From: Elmis aenea
Taxonomy: Eukaryota > Arthropoda > Insecta > Coleoptera > Elmidae
Reading direction: 5' to 3'
Assembly: GCA_947652605.1 (NCBI GenBank)
Contig: OX393578.1
Span: 59,341,415 to 59,405,414, forward strand
DNA length: 64,000 nucleotides
The notes beneath the pieces were generated by a model. It did no database searches. It saw nothing but the letters and a program-made list of their open reading frames with translations, and was not told the DNA's origin. Positions 21,360-32,049 of this stretch are shown here, piece by piece. The number at the start of each line of letters is the position of its first letter. The first letter of the stretch is position 1. The translations under genes and the position numbers were made by a program.

Positions 21360-23740
21360 AGAAATTTAGTGCAAACAATGTGGGCCAGAAGGGTTTTAAA
21401 ATTCACTACTCAAATGTATCTATTATTTTTTGAGCTAACAAAAAGGCAGCAGATCACACAGTAGCCAGAAATTGTATTTGTGAAGATCAAGAGAAATCAT
21501 TGTTAAACATTCATAGCTAACGTAAATTTTTGGTCACTTCTACATAAGCAGAATTGTTGTTATATACTGATTCGTTAAGTCAAACAACTGTTTTATTAAC
21601 TAGCTAACACTCACTAAAAGCCTTGAAAATTATTATTCATTTCACCGTGCCATAATTATTTTATCAATTATTGACGTGTATAATACATAACAAAAACTGC
21701 TTTTATGTCACAGATGTAATTTTAATGTTGTTGCTGGTCATCGATTTGTGAGTTGTATTAAAATTTAATAAGCATAAGTTGATGAATAGTAATCAAATAT
21801 TAAAATCGACTAATGCATTCGGGTTTGGTGATTATTTCATTTTTGAAATGGCAGCTGACTATAATCTGTTATAAATATATTTTGATTCTAAGAGATCAAT
21901 AGTTCATACGGTACTAAATTATGTATCTTAATACCTGATTGATGAGAAAACGCAATAACAGTTTCAAAACTCTTATGTCTTTATGAACTGCAGCGTTAAT
22001 ACTTAATAAAAACTTTAAGAGAATTAACAAAACATTCAATGTACCTAAATAGACAGATTGGTTACTAGCATCATCAACTGTTTTTTTATTAGTTTCACGG
22101 CAAGCGTACATAAAAATAAAAATTAGCAATTTTTAAAAATTACAAATGAGCAGATGCTGTGTCGTATATGCATTCTCAGTATTTAAATGCTTGCAATAAG
22201 GATTTAATGTAGGTCATAAACGCTGCAAAGGCATATTATGAAGCTACGTATTATACTCCAGGGTATTAAAGTTCCTTGCAAGTTATTAATTAGACCTTCA
22301 CCAATATATTCGAGCTTGCTCAGCTTTCATCTATAACTCCGGGCAGAACACTAAACAGAACACAAATTTGATGGACGTAAACGGCAAATATAATAAAATA
22401 TAGCAACAAATTATTATTTAAAAGGATTATCCAGTCAAAATTAATCACATTCAAGCAAAAAGGTGTTGGAAATACCAAATATTTAAATGTAAATAATAGT
22501 TACTAGTAATTTACATCTGATTGGTTGTATTTCCATATGATTGACTATGGCTTTATTTAATACTGTACGAATTATTTTATTTTATTGTTTTTCCGTGCAG
22601 GGCTTTAAGTTGAAGTGTCTGAAATCTCAGTTTAAACACGCCGTGAAACCTAAAAAAGACTAGAAATTTAATAAATCTGTCAGCATAAGTTGTTTCTTGT
22701 CAGCGTCTTGACAGCTAAATAATTTAGGAAAAGTCTAGTTCATACCCCTAGCGTAAAATTGCTCTGCCAATCTTAAATTTAAAGCATTTAGAAATTTCTA
22801 AACGTGCTGTTCTGATGTAAAGATGGCAATTACAAGGGTGTGTTCCTCAATTATTTCCAAAAAAACAGTAATAAGTGTACTTTTTATTCAAAACAAGCCC
22901 TATGTATCATTTTAAATATCTTCCAAAAGTATTCCCTATGTAAAAAGAAAATTTTAAAACTATACTAGTTTAAACCTTTGGTTTATATACAATATGGTTT
23001 GAATGAACTCCAAAAATTTACTTACTCTGTTTTAAAATCAGTAGGTCTTCCTCCTAAAATACATAAATTTATGAAGTGATAATGAAGATTCCAGACTCGA
23101 TGCTGAACAGAAGCAAACTTTCGCGACACCGGCTTATATTAAAATTTAATGCGAACATTCTTATGGCATAAACCAATTAAACAGAGTTAATTAACTCTAG
23201 ATAAATCCTGCTGGAAAGTGTTTAAATCTGTCACTAGCATAATTAATTTTTCCCTGAGCTTAATTCTCTTAGTGAACTGTTTTAGATTTTATGTCAAAAA
23301 AAATCAGCAAAGTTATGGCTGTGGTTTTGACATCGTGTAAAGTTTTGGTGTTTTAATATAACGTAATTGTTAGCAAAGAAAAATCAATTGTCCTTTAAAA
23401 ATTAACGATTGTTTGTTAATACAAATAAGCTTCAATAAAACTTACTTATCTTCCTTCCGAAGGATAATGCAAGACCAGCTTTTAGAGTGATCTCTATCCA
23501 TTGCAGTCTTATTTATTTGTTTATTTACACACTGTCCTAGCAAGAATCATAGGCAACAGTAAAAAGAGCGAAATTTGCTGTTTTGTTGAACAAACTTAAA
23601 GAAGTTTTATCTGGAAAAAAATCCAAATGATAAGCACTTTTAGATTCTAGTGGAGGGAATAAAGCAGAACCAATTTTAATTTGTTATTTTATTGAATTAA
23701 AGTTGTGTTTAATATCTTTGGCAAGACAAACATATCTCCA
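21360..23740. other. 2.4 kb AT-rich DNA without recognised features
   Basis: No transposon ends, tandem repeat or convincing open frame noticed. The longest frame (21914-22129, minus, 71 codons) is hydrophobic low-complexity. It may be intron or intergenic. Confidence 0.45.
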
Positions 23741-23897
23741 TCCTCTTTTTCTTGTACCTTTCGGGGTCGATTTATTATTTCTAGGTTCTGATTATGGTTC
23801 TCCACCTTTGAGCACTATTGCCTAAGTGTGGCACATCTCTCCAACTGACTCCTTTTTCTTCTAGTCTAGTTCTCACTTTGTTTTCTCATTTCACTCT
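23741..23897 (-). mobile_element. LINE 3' end fragment
   Basis: Resembles the 3' untranslated part of the LINE at 41405-42326, same strand: TTGTGGCACATCT(C/T)TCCA.CTGACTCC, TTTTTCTTCTAGTCT and CACTTTGTTTTC...ATTTCA. It is a short, decayed copy that ends where the foldback element begins. Confidence 0.65.
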
Positions 23898-23900
23898 TAT

Positions 23901-24561
23901 AAGGGAGGGTCGCGATATGTTGCCCCTAGAATCTGATTAAGGCTGTGTTTATTGCATCAAGAATATTGAAACTAAATGTTTTGCAGTGTTGTACGTGCAA
24001 CTGGCCATTTCCTTCGAAAAAATAGGGGAAAACTTAAAAGTTGAATATTAAAGGTAATTTTTTCAATCGCGTTGGCTATGAAACCGTCAGAGATAAATTC
24101 GAAAATTTTCTATTTACCAATTCAGCGCAACCTTTTCAAGCAAAATGGTGCAAAGTTTTTAAAAAAATCTTTAGCGGTTCCGAAGAGAAACGAGGCCTTT
24201 GTAAAAACGGGTTTTTCTATGTAGACGCCTATGTAAGTCGCATAGATTTAGTTATACACATTCTCAAGTCATAGCGCTTTTGCAGGGGTTTCGTTTTCGA
24301 CGTTTTTCTCCGAAACCGTTCAAGATTTTTTCAAAAACTGCACCATTTTACTTGCAAAGGATGCGCGAATTGGTGAATAGAAGAATTCCGATTTTATCTC
24401 TGAAGGTTTCATGGCCAACGCGATCAAAAAAGTTACCTTTAATATTCAACTTTTCAGTTTTTCTCCTATTTTTTCGGAGGAAATGGCCATTGGCACGTAT
24501 AACTCTGCAAAACATTTAGTTTTGATGTTCTTGATGTAATAACATATCGTGACCCTTCCTT
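23901..24561. mobile_element. Foldback element, about 270-bp arms
   Basis: The left arm (AAGGGAGGGTCGCGATATGT, AACTGGCCATTTCCTTCG, GTTGGCTATGAAACC, ATTTACCAATTC) pairs with the right arm (ACATATCGTGACCCTTCCTT end, GGAAATGGCCA, GGTTTCATGGCCAACGCG, AATTGGTGAATAGAA). The spacer of roughly 120 bp has ACGCCTATGTAAGTCG. The right arm lacks about 30 bp present in the left one near CCCTAGAATCTGATTAAGG, and the arm copy at 9184-9510 retains it. Open frames of 77-79 codons in the arms are mirror images of one another, not genes. Confidence 0.85.
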
Positions 24562-24629
24562 GTTAGAAGTGACACGCCACTATATTGTTCGTCATCTTAA
24601 GGCTATAATTTTTTTTAACCTCAAAAACT

Positions 24630-25003
24630 CAGGGGCGAATCTAGGTTCTTCGGGGCCCAGGGCTTATTGAAGTCCAATGGGACCCCATTTTTTGTTAGAT
24701 TAATAATCTTTAAATTGGGGTTTAAAATTCATTTTTAATAACATCAAAATCCGAGTTGAGATATATTAATTTATGAAACGGTGTTAAATAATGTTACATT
24801 GATTAAAATAAAACAAATAATATCTACTATAAATTACCATTATTATTATATTATTAACATTAACTATTTTTACTACCCGATAAGTGCTCATTGTTAATGA
24901 AAAAGTGTTAAAAATATGTGATAATAATTCAATTTTTGTGGGCCCTTGACAATTGGGGGCCCAGGGCTTAAGCCCTATTAGTCCCTATGTAGATCCGCTA
25001 CTG
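24630..25003. mobile_element. hAT MITE, 374 bp
   Basis: The ends CAGGGGCGAATCTAG and, reversed, CAGTAGCGGATCTAC are bordered by an exact 8-bp target duplication CAAAAACT (24622-24629 and 25004-25011). GGGGCCCAGGGCTTA and GGGGGCCCAGGGCTTAAGCC sit subterminally. The centre is pure A/T. No coding content. Confidence 0.92.
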
Positions 25004-25011
25004 CAAAAACT

Positions 25012-25607
25012 GAAGGGACCAGAACAATAACCTTGAATATTTAGAGATAAAAGCGATATATTATGGGCAGGTATTTGACTTATTCATAAATTGCATAAAA
25101 TATTGTTCATATCTACTGTTCATGCTGACATTTCTCAAACAGGTCACCTATACAGAATTCGATTTCCGCTTGAGAGCAATACATGTCAAAGTTACAAAGC
25201 TGGCAACACGAAATTTATGTATGTTTTTTTGCTATATAACAATACTTTTATTCAACACATTCTCTTTAAGTCAGGTTACCTAACTTAAAAACCACAGTAA
25301 AGTGTGTTTATCAGGAGCTAAATGTATTTTTAATGCGATTTATTTGTAAAGTTTCCACTAGCTTCATTTTCTAGTTTAAATAGTTCAAAATATAATCAAA
25401 ACCACCATTAACCTTTTTGTTACATCGACTGTGGAAAATTTTACTGTCGAAGAACTGCAAGTTGCTCTATAATCTTGTTGGAAACCTTTCCGGGTTCCAA
25501 AGTGGGTTTCCGGTTCGACCAGTGCTGGCATACGCGTTGTTTTAAAGTTAACATTCGAAGTTAAAGGGTCCAAATTTCTAATGCGGTTTATAAAGCTGAA
25601 AGTTTAG
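25012..25607. other. Non-coding, no structure seen
   Basis: AT-rich. Short frames at 25091-25288 and 25385-25573 carry no recognisable motif. Confidence 0.4.
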
Positions 25608-25796
25608 ACTTGCTTAGTTCAAAATTAAACTCTCTCTACTTAAAATATTTAGTATTACTCGTAGTTGGATGGCGGTTTGAATTAATTATTAATGCAGCCT
25701 AAAAGTATTTTTAGTTAAGAGAAAAAAAATGTCTGGTACGTAAATCAATTGAAGGTAAGTTATTGTTATTTTTAAGGTGCAAATAACCTGGCTACA
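25608..25796 (+). repeat. Second copy of the 196-bp segment at 19971
   Basis: Direct copy with small indels. Here it is not flanked by CAGGGACT sequences, so the segment is an independent interspersed repeat rather than part of the hAT element. Confidence 0.8.
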
Positions 25797-26033
25797 AAAT
25801 ACAAGGCAGTAGCTTTTCTTTTCTTTTTGACTGTTCCAAGAAGAATATAGACTTATAGAGTATAGACCAGGGATGGCAAATAGGATTTGATCAGTGTGCC
25901 AAAATAAGATAAAAATGTTATACAAACTTTTCCCCGTGCCAGTACCTAACCTAACCTAACCTGCCTACCAGAAACAACCGTCAGTTATTTCGTTCAATAT
26001 TGCCAACGTCATGATTTTATGTGTCACTAAATA

Positions 26034-27006
26034 TGGGAGACCAGGGCTAGTTGTCACAGTACACAGGGGCAAGTTGTCACAATCGCTATAACAACTCTGG
26101 AGCACATTATTATCAAATGTTCAACATATCTACGTAAGCACTGAATTTAGCTTTCTTCAGTCATATGAGTTTGGCCCCTGTCACATAAATGGTGCGGAAG
26201 CCATTCATTTTTATTTGTTTGATGTACCTACAATAAAGTAAATTTTATTGGTCGTTTTTGTTGATCTCTAGACGACCGAGATTGGATTGAAAGTGAATAC
26301 TATTATGACGTTATCAAAGCTACACCTTTCAGCTAAAAGTTCATATAATTATTAGGATGTTGGTTTTTATTTCGTGACAAACAGCTTGATTTTTATCATA
26401 AAAGTGGCCTCGGGGCATGTTGTCACATTGTTGACGGGGCAAGTTGTCACAAGCGAAAACTTGCCCCAACGCATAAAAATTACTTACAATGTTCTTCTGT
26501 ACAGATGGTCAGAACATATAAAAGAAAAACAAATCGCTCTGCCCCACCTGCGGACGTTTTAATCACGGCTACACGAATATGCCACAACTGTGATTCAGAT
26601 GATGATATTTCATGCGTTTGATCTGCATTTAAATTATTTTTATGTATTTCGATTGTTTGTATTGTTTCTATTTTGATCGTTAGAAGTTATATTTGAGTTT
26701 TTCTTACAAATTGTCCATCAATTTTTGTTTTCATTAATCATTTACTACATTTATTTGACCCGTGACAACTTGCCCCGTTCAGTGTGACAACATGTCCCGG
26801 CCTCGGGGTATGTTGTCACACTTTGCTTGCGCGCTATAAATATTTTTTTACACATAAATCACTCAATGTTGCTCAAACAACTATTCAGAATATAAAGCAC
26901 GACACATGTAGGTATGCAACAGAAAAAAAAACTGATCTTAAATTCTTAAAATAAGACTTTAAAAAAATTGAACCTAAATTTTGTGACAACTAGCCCCGGT
27001 CTCCCC
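26034..27006 (+). mobile_element. pogo-type element with GGGGCAAGTTGTCAC repeats
   Basis: Left TGGGAGACCAGGGCTAGTTG and right (reversed) GGGGAGACCGGGGCTAGTTG inverted ends, flanked by TA at 26032-26033 and 27007-27008. About nine copies of GGGGC(A/T)(A/T)GTTGTCAC lie in both orientations, near 26043, 26067, 26412, 26436, 26459, 26762, 26785, 26805 and 26983. TA target choice plus the ORF at 26505-26621 place it in the pogo branch of Tc1/mariner. It is nested in the hAT element 25868-27300. Confidence 0.82.
26505..26621 (+). pseudogene. pogo transposase mini-ORF, N-terminus joined to tail
   Basis: A 38-codon frame starting MVRTYKRKTNRSAPPADVL, which has the pattern of the first residues of insect pogo/Jerky-like transposases (RTYKRKT.R...ADVL) just before the CENP-B-type helix-turn-helix. 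It then switches to ICHNCDSDDDISCV and stops, like the last cysteine pair of the PHD-type finger that ends many such proteins (compare the element at 48686). The DNA-binding and DDE domains are gone, so this is an internal deletion derivative. The family call rests on a short N-terminal match; the junction reading is my inference. Confidence 0.6.
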
Positions 27007-27308
27007 TACATATGCAATCAAAAGTTCCGTGTATCTCTACATTTGGTATTTTATATGTGTAGTAATGATCAAATTATTGTATCGATATAAGAAGAGTTGT
27101 TATTTTCTGGTAGTTTTAATTTTTTGATATTTAAATAACATGTAGTTGCAGATAATTAGCATACTAATTAAAAATAAATAAAACATTTCGAAAAAGTTTA
27201 AAATTTTAAAAACAAATTTATTCATAGAATTCTTTAGGGTGCCGTCGAAAATCTCTCGCGTGCCAAGTTTGGCACGCGTGCCACCTATTTGCCATCCCTG
27301 GTATAGAC

Positions 27309-27840
27309 GATAGTTTAGAAACTTCTATAGATTTTTAAACGCGCGGGATCTGTATAGCTGGCGGATATTATCGTGTTCAGACAGCCAAGGAAAATCCCGT
27401 ATATTGCAGCGTTCTAGTTTCAGTTCTCTGCATGCATGGTTTTTCCCGCGTTTCGCGTGTGTTGTAGACAATGTCTTTGACAGAGAAGCAGAATACTGTT
27501 CGATTTGGGTCACGAAGACTACAAAAACGTAAGGAAAAAAGATAACGCTTGGGAGTTGGTTGGAGAAGATTGGGGAAGAGGACTTGTTACTCTTAAGTTT
27601 ATTGTTGTTAACTTTGGCTCATGATCGTCTTTATTGGGTGGTTGGACCATCAAACGTTGTTTTACGGAGTAGGTACACAGGTCTAGAGCAATTAGTACAC
27701 AGTGAGAAACAAACAAAACACAACGATTTTAACAACAAACTCCTTTATTTTTCAACCATGCATCAGTTTTTGATGTAATGTTATTCATTTAAAAGTAAAT
27801 AAATTGAAATCGAAATAATTATTCTCATGCGAAGTGTAAC
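27309..27840. other. Unresolved segment, possible Harbinger N-terminus
   Basis: A plus-strand frame at 27560-27778 begins MEKIGEEDLLLLSLLLLT and contains RLYWVVGPSNVVLRSRY, faintly like the (RR)YWV.P....R...G start of HARBI1-type nucleases. It faces the Harbinger tail at 27841 in the opposite orientation, so the two would not form one gene. Weak. Confidence 0.3.
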
Positions 27841-28126
27841 CTAATTTTTGAAATGATTTAACACATTTTTCGCGTACTTCAAATGCTGTATTGATGCGCG
27901 TCTGGGATCAAGTACAAGATTATGAAGCGCTTCCAATGTTCTTTCCGGAGGATCTAAGGATTTAAAATATTGTTCATCGCAATGTTTGTGTCTCAAAAAT
28001 TTGTGGAGAACCATGCTGTATTAACAATTAATATTGTATTTTTAACAGCAAGCTCAATGGGTCTATAAAATATTCTCCATTTTTGAGCTAAAATGCCAAA
28101 AGCTTTTTCTACAGTTCTTCTTGCTG
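27841..28126 (-). pseudogene. Harbinger (HARBI1-like) nuclease, C-terminal remnant
   Basis: Minus strand. RTARRTVEKAFGILAQKW is followed by RIFYRPIELAV, the conserved (R)ARR.(V/I)E.AFG.L..(R/K)W(R)I.(R)RPI block of the DDE nuclease of PIF/Harbinger elements. A frameshift near 28010 follows, and the other frame gives MVLHKFLRHKHCDEQYFKS, DPRRASIQHLKYAKNVLNHF and a stop at 27841-27843. This matches the family's end (..CVLHNFLR......, ..R..L..YF). The catalytic core is missing; upstream it joins LINE-derived sequence. Confidence 0.75.
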
Positions 28127-28135
28127 TACGTAATC

Positions 28136-28336
28136 TTGTATTATAAATTTATTTCCCGGCATCAGTTTTGATTTGAGTAAACCTGTTAACGCTCCCACCG
28201 ACCTGCTGCCTTTTGCTATTCTCTTATTAATCTGTATTTCCTCCTGACAATTGTTTGCTAACGTTACTCCCCTTAGTCCTGTCTTGGGTTTTATCGTCTC
28301 AAATACTTTTTGTCCTGTTTTGGCTGACCTGGTCAT
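28136..28336 (-). mobile_element. LINE reverse-transcriptase tail fragment
   Basis: The minus-strand reading EEIQINKRIAKGSRSVGALT followed by GLLKSKLM fits the block after the reverse-transcriptase core of insect LINEs (EI..RI.K..R..GAL..LLKSKLLS). Only about 60 residues remain before the sequence changes into the Harbinger tail. The piece right of it (28340-28502, TSEELVARAWIKYKRC) is unrecognised. Confidence 0.55.
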
Positions 28337-28519
28337 ATTTCCATAAATATTCCGTACATCGTTTATATTTTATCCAAGCGCGAGCGACCAGCTCTTCAGA
28401 GGTAATAAATAGTGCAGCTTTAGAAATTGTCTGATAAAAAAAAGCGTCCATTCTAATAGGTACATCCTTATATTCCCCATTTTTTGCACATATCTGTACC
28501 ATACCAGTTGTTTTACTTC

Positions 28520-29262
28520 TATCTCTTATTAAGTGCTTTCTTTTCCCAAATAATTTTACTTAACTATTGCTTATTGTTGAAAATGATGCATTACCAACAA
28601 GCCTGAAGCTGGTCCATGGAAAACGAACGAAACGTCAATACGTTTTTTAAGTCTCAACAAATTTTATTACGGTAACGCAAATGCCTGTTTCACAAATTGA
28701 TAAGGTCTTTCTAAAGTGTACCTGAAAAACCAAGAAGCAGTTAAAATTCATTAATGACTTTTTCTGTTTTATATCTAAGAAGCGGCAACCATGTTTCGTA
28801 TAATCCATCTTTTTTATTTGCACATATTTCGTGGTTGTGTTCGCACCGTTTTCGTTTAGCCACGTGTAGAATCTGTTGCAGTTTACTGGCTCACATCACG
28901 TAGGGTTGTTAAGGACTCATAAAACAAAGGAGAGATGCTTAAAATGTCAAGTGGGTGTTTAACCGTCTAAGTAACGAATTCACGCTACAACGGACTAGTA
29001 AATTACGACGCTTTATTTTTTACGGCATGAGGAATTTTTTTTAAGACGGAGTTTCTTAATTTATTGCCGTCGTTCTCAATTATTTACATGAAGAATACTT
29101 CGGAATGCAAAAACAAATTGAAACAAAATAATAAATGGTTTGTTGTTATTCAATTGGTTGTTTAATTTATATAAATGCTTAAAATAATAAGAAATACATA
29201 GGTACTCACTGATATTAAGGGACCAGCGCGATATAGCGGGAGCGGATATTTCGCGTTTATGG
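28520..29262. other. Non-coding, no structure seen
   Basis: Mixed composition without open frames or repeat ends that I can support. Confidence 0.35.
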
Positions 29263-29445
29263 CAGGGAATGAAAGCGGTTTTCAAACCGGTTAAAAAAAC
29301 AGGTTACACGTTTTTTTTTTGTCCGTAACAGCGATTTTTGACTGAAACCGAATCCGTTATTTTTTATTTTTAATGGCAAAAAACGGTAACCCTTAACCGA
29401 AATAATTAAAAACCGTTTTATTTTTACATTTCAGTTTAACAAAAA
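29263..29445 (-). mobile_element. Partial copy of the AACCGGTT hAT family
   Basis: Begins CAGGGAATGAAAGCGG and continues through AAACCGGTTAAAAAAAC, CGTTATTTTTTATTTTTAAT and GGCAAAAAACGGTAACCCTTAACC. This corresponds to the right terminal region of 29641-30802 in inverse orientation. The other end is not found. Confidence 0.65.
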
Positions 29446-29640
29446 TTACTTAATTACTTACCAGTCACTATTTTTCTCCTAAAAGTTAGTACGTTGTATC
29501 ACCGGTCGAGCGACTTTTAGGCGAATTTTGTTGGCTCTTGTGGGATGCAATACAATTTGACGTTAGAATCGTGGTTAAATTGTGGATTCCCTCCAATTTG
29601 TTTTGTGTACACTTGGAGTCAAAAGTAACAGTGTTACAAC

Positions 29641-30802
29641 CAGGGCTCGAAACCGAAAAAAAATTTGGTTAACGGTTAATCGAAATCGAGAACTTTATTT
29701 TTATAACGATTTTTGTTAAAAAACCGGTTTTATTCGTAAAAAACCGGTTTAGAAAAAACCGGTTAAATTAACCGGTTTTTAAAATTATTTAGATCAGGAA
29801 TGCAAAGTATGAAAAGATATTATTTATTTATAATTTTATAATAAACCAGATGATTTACCCGGCGTTGCACGGGCGATTACAATTTTAATTACTTTTTTAA
29901 CTTGAATAAGCCCAATAATTCCAAATCATACACAAATGACATACTCTGATTAATCATCTTTTCATTTTCTTATAATTCATTAAAAAATAACTATTTATTG
30001 CTTAAAAATTGAATAATAACTCAAATTTATTTTCTTTCGTCTTGTTTCAATTAAAAATGTACTAATAAAAATAATACTTCATGTACATTTATTACTAATT
30101 TATTACAAATTTTCATATTTTCCCTAGGTTAAACATACCGATGTCTTACATGGTTGAAAAGCATTTTTTATGGAGATTTCAAAAATGCAAAAATCCAATA
30201 TGGCGTCCATAAGAAAAACAAAAGTTGGCTATGGCCGCGCTAAACATAGTAGGCCTAGAATATTTTTAATGTCATTTTTGAAATCCTTATTGGTTACTTC
30301 CCCGATCCTGAAAATTTGGCGCAAAAATCTTTTCAAACAAAGGTAATATGGAGGTTTTAAGAAAATGCACATTTTTCGTTTTCATGGTGGTACCACGTAA
30401 CAGTATGAATTATTGAAAATGTAAAAGTGGATTATTGTTACGCATGTAATTGCGCAACTTTTTCCCCATTTAACCGATTTTGTATTTCTAACGGTTTCCG
30501 AGATCCCCATGTACTTCATTTTAAACTGGACACCCTGTATATAGATAGATGTACAATCAAGAGTTCAGTAATGACTTTTGGTAAACTAATCGCATTTACT
30601 ACAGATTTTGTATTTTTCATCGTAATTTTTATTAAAAAAAGATGTTAAAAAAACCGGTTTTTTATTATTTTGGTTAAAGGTTACCGTTTTTTTTGCCTTT
30701 AAAAATAACGGTTTCGGTTTCGGTTAAAAATCACTTTTTCTGACAAAAAATAACGGTTTACCGGTTTTTTAAACCGGTTTTTTAAACCGGTTTCATGCCC
30801 TG
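29641..30802. mobile_element. hAT element with AACCGGTTT arms
   Basis: The ends CAGGGCTCGAAACCG and, reversed, CAGGGCATGAAACCG are bordered by an exact 8-bp duplication GTTACAAC (29633-29640 and 30803-30810). Multiple AAACCGGTTT words and AACGGTTAACC-type sequence lie in the subterminal 150 bp. The interior contains CCCGGCGTTGCACGGG (29858-29873) and a decayed element end CACCCTGTATA near 30533. No transposase; a 73-codon frame at 30427-30648 is unsupported. It is inserted into a TTACAACTTACCCC-type element. Confidence 0.9.
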
Positions 30803-31292
30803 GTTACAACCAACCCCAATCAATGTTTTCACTTGCAAATGTTCACTCTTAGCACATAATTGGTGGTTTTCTTCGTAGATGAGAACACACAAAACTTGTC
30901 GGATTAATTTTTCAATTTGTTGTATTTTGTTGTTTCACATTTTTGAATATTTTTTTATTTGGCTAATTTGTATTTTGGAATCAAATATTAATTTCGTTGA
31001 TGAATACTGATATATTTACCCACTATTTATGAGCTGTGTAAATGATTTTGCCGTTACAACTTACCCCGATCATTGTTACTTTTAGCCCCAACGTTGAGGT
31101 TGGAAGTAACAGCTGCCTTACTACAGAAAAAAACTAATTTCTCACATATGCTTTACGAAACATAAAATAAATATCTTGAAAGGAAGGCAAATGTCCAATC
31201 TATCATGAAATCAATTTGGATGTAAAAAATTTGTTATACTCGATGAGAAATTAAATAAAAACAAAAAAATATTTATTTTAACCCAGTCTCCC
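30803..31292. mobile_element. Right part of a pogo-like element
   Basis: Contains GTTACAACTTACCCCGATCA and TTACTTTTAGCCCCAACG with inverted GGTTGGAAGTAACAG, echoing the subterminal repeats of the elements at 26034 and 48686. The right end TTAACCCAGTCTCCC is followed by TA; its reverse complement GGGAGACTGGG resembles the GGGAGACC(A/G)GGG ends of 26034-27006. The left end beyond 29600 was not found, and the hAT element 29641-30802 sits in it. Confidence 0.5.
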
Positions 31293-31299
31293 TTATTAT

Positions 31300-31896
31300 A
31301 GTATTTTCATTAGTATCGAGTATCGACTAATGTTATAATTTAAAAAGAGATAGCTCTACGCCGTGATCCTACGTATTCCATCGACTACGCTGTTGCATTG
31401 CCTCCGTGTTCACCTTTTGTTTTCAGACAAAATGATTAAATAACAGAAAAATGTCAAAGGTTACTGCTTCAATTACTACGAAGGTTCACAGCGCAATAAA
31501 CGTATGCATCTCCAGCGAATACTCGCTTTAAGACGTAAAGATCAATCACTCTCCGCTACATTGGGCTCGCCAGTAAAGATACGTATCAACTTTTTGACTG
31601 ACGTTTGTGAAAACAGATATATAACTCGCTATTTCTTATATATAAAAGCAGATAAGAAGTTGATGATGTATAACTGAGCTTTAATCTATAAAATACCCGA
31701 CAAAATTGGAAACGCAGCTGGTTCTTTTCGTTATGAAAAGCATATCTTTAAATTTAGATAACGCGTTTTTAAATAAAAGCAAATCAAAACAGCTTGTGGC
31801 CGAGTTAATTAAAAAAAATCAACGTTTTCCTACGTTTTGTGTATTTTTTCATAATGAAAATTAAATATTTGCGGTTTTGAACTGTAAATAGGTAGT
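31300..31896. other. Non-coding, no structure seen
   Basis: Somewhat less AT-rich at 31340-31620 but with stops in all frames I tried. No repeat ends. Confidence 0.35.
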
Positions 31897-32035
31897 TCAA
31901 AACCGTTTATCGCTTTCTAATCTCCACCTTCTTCTGTCACGCCAATCTTGTTCTTGGAGTCCCTCTGTCCTCCATGGCCTTCTCCACTCCTTTTTCCCAG
32001 TTTTTTCTTGGCCGACCCTTTTCTAAGAAATTTGA
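31897..32035 (-). pseudogene. LINE ORF, last 45 codons with frameshift
   Basis: The minus-strand reading KGRPRKNWEKGVEKAMEDRG is followed, after a one-base shift, by LQEQDWRDRRRWRLESDKRF and a stop at 31897-31899. This is the usual C-terminal tail of insect LINE reverse transcriptases (GRP...W...+......G.....W.DR..W). The longer 110-codon frame overlapping it (31917-32249) reads the wrong phase. Confidence 0.7.
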
Positions 32036-32049
32036 GTTTGTGATTGGTC

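Larger units (their letters stand above)
25868..27300. mobile_element. hAT element interrupted by a pogo element
   Basis: Perfect 17-bp terminal repeats CAGGGATGGCAAATAGG and an exact 8-bp duplication GTATAGAC (25860-25867 and 27301-27308). Only about 165 bp on the left and 290 bp on the right belong to it; the middle is the TA-flanked element 26034-27006. TTGGCACGCGTGCCA near the right end is a near-perfect palindrome. A short CCTAA run (25944-25962) lies in the left part. Confidence 0.92.

Noticed and set aside
24041..24519. Two plus-strand frames of 77 and 79 codons
   Set aside because: They lie in the two arms of the foldback element and are mirror images of repeat sequence.
29858..29873. 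CCCGGCGTTGCACGGG as a possible Helitron 3' hairpin
   Set aside because: No CTAG-type end follows at the right distance and no partner 5' TC end was seen; it lies inside a well-bounded hAT element.
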